Shown: positions 7,569 to 12,780 of the stretch, one piece after another | Position numbering within the stretch: the stretch's first letter is position 1 | Layout: each line of letters opens with the position of its first letter | Assembly: GCA_041946755.1 (NCBI GenBank) | Contig: JBHGBB010000087.1 | Location: 1 to 14,473 of the forward strand | Direction of reading: 5' to 3' | DNA: 14,473 bases | Source: JBHGBB01 sp041946755 | Lineage (GTDB): Bacteria; UBP4; UBA4092; JAOAEQ01 | Notes under the pieces: model-generated | The model's input: only the letters and a program-made list of their open reading frames with translations | Databases searched by the model: none | Told to the model about the DNA's origin: nothing | Made by a program: the position numbers and the translations under genes

Positions 7569-8912
7569 TTAATATTTAGCGTATTGCAGTGCTTCATCAA
7601 GCGACTTTTGGATTTTTATGGTGACTTCATCAAGGAGCAGTTTCGGGTCCCCTTTCCCATGAATCGCATAATCTTCAGCACGACCTAATTCAGTGAGATA
7701 TTCCGTCCAAATCGGCATCTGGGGTGGACCAAAAGCGTTAGGGCCGCCAACAAGTTCAGTAGCGAACTTAAATATCGGACGATTGGTAAACTCCGGCATT
7801 TGTGCGACCACTTTTAATGGAGGAATATTATCTATCCCAACACAAAATTCTTTTACCTGTTCCGGCTGGGTTAACCAATTGAGAAGCTCCCACGCTTGAT
7901 CCGGGTGTTTTGAATCTTTCGGAATGACGAAGACACTACCACCCACAGTAACCGTATTTTTTCTTCCCCCGGGCGGAACCGGGGCAGGGAAATAACCATA
8001 ATGGAAATTTTTTGAATAGCGGTTAATAAATTGCTCGCACCATTCTCCGGCAGGCATCATCCCGATTTTCCCGGCAAATAAACCATAGAATCCGCCATAG
8101 GTATTGGCATACGTAATGTTATTAAACGTGCTGCGAAAGGAATCGACTTTACGTAAATCATATTTTTTACCATACGATGCCAGCCACCGTAACGCGGCTA
8201 CATTTTTCGGGTCGTTAGCGGTAACCGTTTTCGTTTTCGGGTCATAGAATCTGCCGCCGAAGACATAGCCCCACCATGAAATAGTTTCCGGGCGATATCC
8301 GAATCGAATCACATTTCCCTGGGGATCGAATTGGGCGAGTTTGGCGGTATATGCATCAAGTTCAGCAATCGTTTCCGGAGGTCGGTTCGGGTCCAGCCCG
8401 GATTGTTTAAAAGCATCCCGGTTATAGATGATAAACCTGGAATTGGTAGTTACATTCAACGCCCAGGTATGCCCGTTATATTGGAACATATCCCAAATCC
8501 CGGGCATATATTCTTCCGCTTTACGTCCCGATTTTTGTAGATAATTATCTAACGGAATCAAAGCGCCTCGCATCGCATATCCGGCGAGATCATCTGCCCA
8601 AATCGCAGAACATACATCCGGCGGATCGCCGGCTGCAAAAGCGATTTTTACTTTCTCATATGACCCGGCGACACTGAAAATATTAACTTGGATATTCGGA
8701 TGCGTTTCATTAAACCGGTTGATTAGTTTCCGCTGGATTTCTAATTCATGGCCGGACCAGCCGGTCCAATAGGTGATACTAGTCTTATTTAGCACCTGAT
8801 TATTCCGGCATCCGGTGAGTAAGCAGAGAATGGTAATACAGAAAATGGGGATAATAAATCGAAATCGCATTATCATTTTCACGTTAGATTGGTATATCTT
8901 TTTCGAATCCAT
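7569..8912 (-). CDS. Extracellular sugar-binding lipoprotein (ABC family 1)
   Basis: A 447-residue solute-binding protein, first gene of the operon. A lipobox LLTGC (31-35) follows a hydrophobic stretch, predicting signal peptidase II cleavage and lipid attachment at C35. The mature start TSITYWTGWSGHELEIQRKL and the later AAGDPPDVCSAIWADDLAGYA pattern are classic for the MalE/UgpB-like family, as is KHPDQAWELLNWLTQPEQVKEF near the C-terminus. It should capture a sugar outside the inner membrane and deliver it to the two permeases. Three in-frame ATGs are possible (8912, 8876, 8870). The two inner ones give a more usual signal peptide length, but none has a clear Shine-Dalgarno, so the longest is given. 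A strong hairpin lies 10 bases upstream of the outer start. No ATPase gene is present in the operon, as is common for this family, where one MsmK/UgpC-type ATPase may serve several systems. Confidence 0.93.
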   Translation of the reverse strand: MDSKKIYQSNVKMIMRFRFIIPIFCITILCLLTGCRNNQVLNKTSITYWTGWSGHELEIQRKLINRFNETHPNIQVNIFSVAGSYEKVKIAFAAGDPPDVCSAIWADDLAGYAMRGALIPLDNYLQKSGRKAEEYMPGIWDMFQYNGHTWALNVTTNSRFIIYNRDAFKQSGLDPNRPPETIAELDAYTAKLAQFDPQGNVIRFGYRPETISWWGYVFGGRFYDPKTKTVTANDPKNVAALRWLASYGKKYDLRKVDSFRSTFNNITYANTYGGFYGLFAGKIGMMPAGEWCEQFINRYSKNFHYGYFPAPVPPGGRKNTVTVGGSVFVIPKDSKHPDQAWELLNWLTQPEQVKEFCVGIDNIPPLKVVAQMPEFTNRPIFKFATELVGGPNAFGPPQMPIWTEYLTELGRAEDYAIHGKGDPKLLLDEVTIKIQKSLDEALQYAKY

Positions 8913-8922
8913 TTAGACTTTT

Positions 8923-8957
8923 GAAAAGCAAAATATCCAATGGAGAGTTTGCTTTTC
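8923..8957 (-). promoter_or_regulatory. Hairpin in the leader of the sugar-binding protein gene
   Basis: GAAAAGCAAA (8923-8932) pairs perfectly with TTTGCTTTTC (8948-8957). The 15-base interval contains a further TCC/GGA mini-stem (8936-8938 with 8942-8944). It ends 10 bases before the outermost start codon of the binding-protein gene. It could be an operator for a transcription factor, a leader structure that sets translation or mRNA stability, or both. No T-run follows that would make it a standard terminator. Confidence 0.55.
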
Positions 8958-9007
8958 TATATCTTGTATTAAGAAAATGTGGTTTATAACTCTATATTAA
9001 TCAAGGT

Positions 9008-9040
9008 AAAATCAGGTTCCCTATTAGGGAAACTGATTTT
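9008..9040. terminator. Long hairpin, possible (bidirectional) terminator
   Basis: AAAATCAG (9008-9015) pairs with CTGATTTT (9033-9040), and TTCCCT (9017-9022) with AGGGAA (9026-9031). This makes a 14-pair stem with one G/A mismatch and a three-base loop. T-runs of four to five occur on both strands, partly within the stem. It lies about 175 bases past the stop of the DUF4434-like gene on the same strand and is a plausible terminator for it. Confidence 0.55.
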
Positions 9041-9165
9041 TATATCTGTCTATACCAGCTTAGAAATCCATTTAAAAACCATTAATTCAAGATAAGATTA
9101 ATTAATTCAATGTTATATCATAGTTTCAACCTGTACACAACCTATTTTCCCTTAAGGGGATAAAG

Positions 9166-9190
9166 ACGAACGAGATAATATCTCGTTCGT
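9166..9190 (-). terminator. Perfect 11-bp hairpin just after the DUF4434-like gene
   Basis: ACGAACGAGAT (9166-9176) and ATCTCGTTCGT (9180-9190) are perfectly complementary around a three-base loop. It starts 25 bases after the gene's stop codon. On the minus strand the stem is followed by CTTTATCCCC, a poor T-run. It could be a 3' stabilising hairpin, a weak terminator or a dispersed palindrome. Confidence 0.5.
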
Positions 9191-9215
9191 ACCAACTCCG
9201 GTTCATAAAAGTGTC

Positions 9216-10769
9216 TTATTCCGAGAAAAAGTCAAATAATTCGAGAGGGATAGGTAAACTGGTCTGATATACCTCAAGTTCGTTGATCATGGTCCATAAA
9301 TTTCCGGGTGGTACCAGAACACAACGGATATACCTACCGGAAAATCCATCACCATTCCATTTGTAGATGTTCGTTCCGCGATCGTATATCGCCCCCGGTT
9401 TCGGTGCATTGCCGACAAACGTATAGCTAGTTCCATTAGTCGAAGTAGAAACCATCATATATTGCGGTTCATATATCGCCGCAGTTGTATCGCGGAGGCA
9501 ATATCCCCAAACATCGGTGATATCAGTATACACCGAACCTAAATCGAGAGTGATGATAGGATATGCACCCGGATTAAACCAGCCGAGTTCTGAACTCCAG
9601 TTATTATCCGGAATCAGTCCATCAGTCAATTCGCCACCGCTATCGGGATACGTGGGTGAAGGAGAAGGAGTAACCGTATAAGTTTTGTGCAATGCGAGAT
9701 TGGTTTTTGCCGGTATATCAATGCCGTTTATATACGCAGAATAATTACTATAGAGCAGCGATTGGGTAACTCCTTTATTTGGGCTCATATAATAGGGGAA
9801 TTCCCAACAGGTGAAATTGGCGACATAAGGATTCTCTAAATCGATCTGGGTGGTGATACGGTCGATAGACGCGGATTGCCAGGTGGAGGTATCGCTGAAT
9901 ATCTCTAGGTCTGACCATAAGATTCGATGTGTACTATCGGTTGCCTGTTTAACAGCGGAAAAATATGCGGTTACCTGAATGAAATATGAACTCGATGAAG
10001 TATAGTTTTTCGCTTGAGCTCCAACCCCATCCTGCAGCATAATCAGGTCGAGTGAAGTAGCTTCAGATAGGGTACTCATCCACCATCCTTTCCAACTGGT
10101 CGGGTCCATGGCTAATTGATAATTGAAATAGGGGGCTAAAGAAACGATTTTCGTCGAATCTTTAGCATGACAATAATCACTCACTGGGCGAAGATAATGG
10201 TTGACTAGATTCTGCCGGCTGCTTTCTAATCGAGTAGTCCAGTTATCCGTTTCGGTAGGGATATACCAACCTTGCCAGGAAGAATGAGAATTATATAGAG
10301 CATATAGTTCATTAATAACCGTTTTGTTCTTCTCGGTAATCGTATCTAGATAGGTAGTATTCGCTTCATTATTCCACCAGGCAGCTTCATAAACCAGCCC
10401 GAGATGAACGGTCATTCCAGTGGTGTCAGCGATAGTGAGAATTTTATCCAACGGTTGGCCGAGAACAGTTACTCCGGATAAAGAACACCCGGGATAAAAA
10501 GCGCTAGAATCGAATACCGCATAAGCGCAGATGACGGTATTCATATTCACTGCGCGCATCGCTGCCAAGTCTTGTCCCCAGCGGATTAACGACCAATTGG
10601 CATTATTCTTATCGATTTGGAAAAACGCGCCGTCAAGCCCGCGAACCGCAAAAGCTGTAGCAATCAAGAGGATAGTAAAGAAAATTAAGATAATTGTTGC
10701 AGAAGCGAGAAATGATTTTTTTGATTGACTAGTTTTTTGCTTTTCGTGACAGCAATAGTACCTATACAT
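9216..10769 (-). CDS. DUF4434-like glycosidase-type TIM barrel with discoidin-like C-terminus
   Basis: A 517-residue exported or membrane-anchored protein. A basic N-terminus (residues 1-20) precedes one hydrophobic helix (about 21-41), a long signal peptide or anchor. Residues about 44-335 match the DUF4434 style of (beta/alpha)8 barrel: GLDGAFFQID at the first strand, MNTVICAYAV, then GWYIPTETDN with E173, LIMLQDGVG with D247, ILWSDLEIF with E289, and NFTCWEFPYYMSP. Acidic residues at the ends of barrel strands suggest glycoside hydrolase-like chemistry, but I know of no firm activity for the family. Residues about 355-503 form a discoidin/F5-8 type C carbohydrate-binding-like module (NLALHKTYT, ELTDG, ITLDLGS, GRYIRCVL, INELEVY). 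It lies upstream of a sugar ABC operon on the same strand, which suggests extracellular glycan handling. The start is the first ATG, with a weak GAAAGAG nearby; the long cytoplasmic tail leaves some doubt. Confidence 0.8.
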   Translation of the reverse strand: MYRYYCCHEKQKTSQSKKSFLASATIILIFFTILLIATAFAVRGLDGAFFQIDKNNANWSLIRWGQDLAAMRAVNMNTVICAYAVFDSSAFYPGCSLSGVTVLGQPLDKILTIADTTGMTVHLGLVYEAAWWNNEANTTYLDTITEKNKTVINELYALYNSHSSWQGWYIPTETDNWTTRLESSRQNLVNHYLRPVSDYCHAKDSTKIVSLAPYFNYQLAMDPTSWKGWWMSTLSEATSLDLIMLQDGVGAQAKNYTSSSSYFIQVTAYFSAVKQATDSTHRILWSDLEIFSDTSTWQSASIDRITTQIDLENPYVANFTCWEFPYYMSPNKGVTQSLLYSNYSAYINGIDIPAKTNLALHKTYTVTPSPSPTYPDSGGELTDGLIPDNNWSSELGWFNPGAYPIITLDLGSVYTDITDVWGYCLRDTTAAIYEPQYMMVSTSTNGTSYTFVGNAPKPGAIYDRGTNIYKWNGDGFSGRYIRCVLVPPGNLWTMINELEVYQTSLPIPLELFDFFSE

Positions 10770-10856
10770 AGAATATCTCTTTCAAAAAACAGTTTAATGC
10801 ACCCGTGAACATAAATCCAGCGAAAAAAAACCTAGTTTACTATAAAAATAGGTAGA

Positions 10857-10875
10857 CTATCTTATGATAAGACAG
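10857..10875. promoter_or_regulatory. 19-bp palindromic operator candidate
   Basis: CTATCTTATGATAAGACAG is an inverted repeat of nine bases around a central G with a single unpaired position. The inner TCTTAT/ATAAGA (10860-10872) is perfect. It overlaps the -10 of the candidate leftward promoter, about 90 bases upstream of the DUF4434-like gene, which is the geometry of a repressor site. No regulator gene is in the window. Confidence 0.55.
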
Positions 10876-10888
10876 AGGTAGGTGTCAA
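10859..10888 (-). promoter_or_regulatory. Candidate promoter of the DUF4434-like gene
   Basis: On the minus strand a consensus TTGACA (10888-10883) is followed after 18 bases by TAAGAT (10864-10859), four of six matches to TATAAT. Transcription would begin near 10852, giving a leader of roughly 80 bases. The -10 lies within the 19-base palindrome. Confidence 0.5.
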
Positions 10889-11238
10889 AATAAAGCATAG
10901 AGTTTTTTCTTTACATTACTCATATCATAAATACCAAAAAGAGTTTTAAGTCTATTTTAAATATTAAAACCAGTCGTATATTCAGCATCTTTTCAGGAAG
11001 CTAAAGCTAAATTTATGTAGAAAAAACTATTTATGTTAAATATAAATTAACAGCGAAATATTTTACAATTTGTGTAGTAAGTAAAATTTAGCTAAAATCC
11101 GATTTTTGTACTCAAAAATGCCGAAATCACTAGTAAACTCAGGGGAATTAAGGCAGTGCGATAAAAATAACTGATATACAATAGCTGTTTTGCCTTTATA
11201 GAAAAGAACAAAAAAAGAGGTAAAATTGAAAAAAAGAC

Positions 11239-11269
11239 TTGACAAACAGAGATTATTTATGCATATAAT
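11239..11269 (+). promoter_or_regulatory. Candidate promoter of the aminotransferase gene
   Basis: TTGACA (11239-11244) and TATAAT (11264-11269) are both perfect sigma70 hexamers. The 19-base spacer is one to two longer than ideal. Transcription from about 11276 would leave an AT-rich leader of about 155 bases before the ATG at 11432. The leader has a small ATTTAT/ATAAAT inverted repeat near 11310-11330 but no hairpin with a T-run strong enough to call. Confidence 0.5.
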
Positions 11270-11415
11270 TATCGCTATCGATAAAAAGCTATTTATTATT
11301 TTTCTATTTATATTTTAATAAATATCTGGATGGATAATAAGTATGCGGAAATGAAAAATTAGAAAAATATTAATCGATATCTCGAAACCGATAGGGTATT
11401 TTTTTGATTTATTAT

Positions 11416-11422
11416 AAGGGGA
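11416..11422 (+). promoter_or_regulatory. Ribosome-binding site of the aminotransferase gene
   Basis: AAGGGGA is nine bases upstream of the ATG at 11432. It fixes that start and agrees with the expected N-terminus of the family. Confidence 0.65.
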
Positions 11423-11431
11423 TTATTAGCT

Positions 11432-12652
11432 ATGAGCGATAAATTAAATATTGGGAAAAAGAACTGGAAAAAGAAGTTCCCCCGCTGGCCGGAATTCAAT
11501 GGCAAAGAGGAAAAAGCATTATTATCAGTTTTGCATGGGAGTCGATGGGGTTGCTTAGAAGGGGATAAAGTAAACGAGTTTGAAAAGAGATTTGCTGCCT
11601 ATCAGGATGCGAAGTATGGTGTCGCGGTAACGAATGGTACTGCTGCACTACGAATAGCATTACAAGCAGCGGGAATCCAAGCTGGTGATGAAGTCTTGGT
11701 CCCGCCATATACCTTTTTAGCAACAGCGACTGCAGTTTTAGAAGTAAATGCCATCCCGGTCTTCGTAGATATCGATCCTAATACCTATAATATCGATCCC
11801 ACCTTAATCGAGTCGGCGATAACGAAAAAGACTAAAGCGATTATTCCGGTTCATTTTGCCGGGTTGGCCGCGGATATGGATAAAATCAATCGGATAGCAA
11901 AAAAGCATAAATTAGTGGTGATTGAAGATGCCTGCCATGCACATGGTGCGGAATGGAAAGGAACGAAACTCGGGGCGATTGGTGATATGGGAGTATTTAG
12001 TTTCCAATCCACCAAAAATATGACTGCCGGTGAAGGCGGAATCATTTTAACCAATAATCCCAAATATGCCAGACTCATCCATTCCTATGCGAATTGTGGT
12101 AGAGAAGAAGGTCGGGCTTGGTATGGACATTATCGGCTTGGTGGGAATCATCGAATGACCGAATGGCAAGGAGCGATTTTATTAGCGCAACTTACCCGGT
12201 TGGAATCGCAAACTAAATGCCGGGATGCGAATGGAAAATATCTCGATAGCCAATTAGAGAAAATCCCGGGAATCCTGCCCCTAAAACGGAATATTGGTGA
12301 AACCCGGCATTCATATCATATCTATATGTTCCGATATAAAAAAGAATATTTTAATAATATCCCAAAAGCTAAATTCGTTGCGATGCTGGCTAAACAAGGG
12401 ATACCGATAAGTATCGGATATCCGATACCGCTATATCAGCAGCCATTGTTTGTAGAACGGAACTTCGGTCCATATGCAGAATCAGCGAAAAAAGTCAAAT
12501 ATGGTACCGTAAAATGCCCGGTTTGCGAGACCGCTTGTTATGAAGAAGCAGTATGGATAATGCAATCGGTTATGCTGGGTAAGAAAAAAGATTTAGATAA
12601 TATCGTCCAGGCGATTAAGAAGCTTCAACAGAAGCTGAATAACCAGATTTAG
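11432..12652 (+). CDS. DegT/DnrJ/EryC1/StrS-family PLP aminotransferase
   Basis: A 406-residue cytoplasmic enzyme, normal length for the family. Family members transfer an amino group to a keto-sugar nucleotide or, in the AHBA synthase branch, form an aromatic amine. Visible motifs: TNGTAALRIAL (68-77), VPPYTFLATATAVL (90-103), IEDACHAHGA (164-173) with D166 in the position that contacts the pyridine nitrogen of PLP, and FSFQSTKNMTAGEGG (189-203) with K195 as the expected Schiff-base lysine. GGNHRMTEWQGAILLAQL (237-254) is also typical. The C-terminal part KCPVCETACYEEAVWI replaces the more usual CPV-x-E-x-A-C-x-E pattern with few changes and has extra cysteines. No other sugar-nucleotide or glycosyltransferase gene is in view, so the substrate is unknown. 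It has its own promoter and ribosome-binding site. It probably does not form an operon with the beta-helix gene, whose own strong ribosome-binding site lies more than 100 bases on. Confidence 0.92.
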   Translation: MSDKLNIGKKNWKKKFPRWPEFNGKEEKALLSVLHGSRWGCLEGDKVNEFEKRFAAYQDAKYGVAVTNGTAALRIALQAAGIQAGDEVLVPPYTFLATATAVLEVNAIPVFVDIDPNTYNIDPTLIESAITKKTKAIIPVHFAGLAADMDKINRIAKKHKLVVIEDACHAHGAEWKGTKLGAIGDMGVFSFQSTKNMTAGEGGIILTNNPKYARLIHSYANCGREEGRAWYGHYRLGGNHRMTEWQGAILLAQLTRLESQTKCRDANGKYLDSQLEKIPGILPLKRNIGETRHSYHIYMFRYKKEYFNNIPKAKFVAMLAKQGIPISIGYPIPLYQQPLFVERNFGPYAESAKKVKYGTVKCPVCETACYEEAVWIMQSVMLGKKKDLDNIVQAIKKLQQKLNNQI

Positions 12653-12656
12653 TATA

Positions 12657-12692
12657 AGTTTTGTTGACAAAGAGTATAAACTGTACAAAACT
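12657..12692 (+). terminator. Weak inverted repeat after the aminotransferase gene
   Basis: AGTTTTGT (12657-12664) pairs with ACAAAACT (12685-12692) over a 20-base interval, starting five bases after the stop codon. The stem is AT-rich and no T-run follows, so it is at best a weak or factor-assisted terminator. The embedded TTGACA (12664-12669) has no matching -10 at a normal distance. Confidence 0.3.
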
Positions 12693-12763
12693 ATTATTAA
12701 ATAAGTATCGATATCCATAATTATTGATAATAAAATAAGAGACGTAAGATAATCTAAAATTAG

Positions 12764-12771
12764 AAAGGAGG
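12764..12771 (+). promoter_or_regulatory. Strong ribosome-binding site AAAGGAGG
   Basis: AAAGGAGG lies nine bases upstream of the ATG at 12781 and is the best Shine-Dalgarno sequence in the window. A second one, AAAGGA (12826-12831), lies nine bases before the in-frame ATG at 12841. The beta-helix gene therefore has two properly spaced starts 60 bases apart. Confidence 0.75.
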
Positions 12772-12780
12772 GATAAGTAG

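Larger units (their letters stand above)
8913..9215. other. Spacer of 303 bases between the DUF4434-like gene and the ABC operon
   Basis: No gene is seen. The spacer is AT-rich and holds three clear hairpins (8923-8957, 9008-9040 and 9166-9190) plus a short perfect palindrome CCCTTAAGGG at 9149-9158. It must hold the 3' end of the DUF4434-like transcript and probably the promoter of the ABC operon. I could not find a convincing -35/-10 pair on the minus strand here. Confidence 0.6.
10770..11431. other. AT-rich divergent spacer of 662 bases
   Basis: The region separates the leftward DUF4434-like gene from the rightward aminotransferase gene. It is strongly AT-rich compared with the genes on either side. 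I see no believable coding sequence. It holds a palindrome over a leftward promoter near 10860, a seven-base hairpin (ATTTTTG 11102-11108 with CAAAAAT 11113-11119) and a rightward promoter near 11240-11269. After that promoter comes a leader of about 155 bases with no recognised riboswitch. The middle (about 10890-11230) is otherwise unexplained. Confidence 0.6.

Noticed and set aside
11005..11093. 10-bp inverted repeat AGCTAAATTT/AAATTTAGCT
   Set aside because: The arms are 69 bases apart in very AT-rich DNA and there is no nearby mobile-element gene, so chance is a sufficient explanation.
11063..11245. 60-codon open frame on the minus strand in the AT-rich spacer
   Set aside because: Its composition is that of AT-rich noncoding DNA, with no ribosome-binding site and no recognisable domain.
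11360..11412. Terminator or riboswitch in the aminotransferase leader before the T-run near 11399-11405
   Set aside because: Only a four-base stem (TATC/GATA) precedes the T-run, and no known riboswitch core could be recognised.
12664..12697. Promoter for the beta-helix gene at TTGACA 12664-12669
   Set aside because: The nearest TATAAT-like hexamer (TATTAT at 12692-12697) is 22 bases away, too far for a normal sigma70 promoter.
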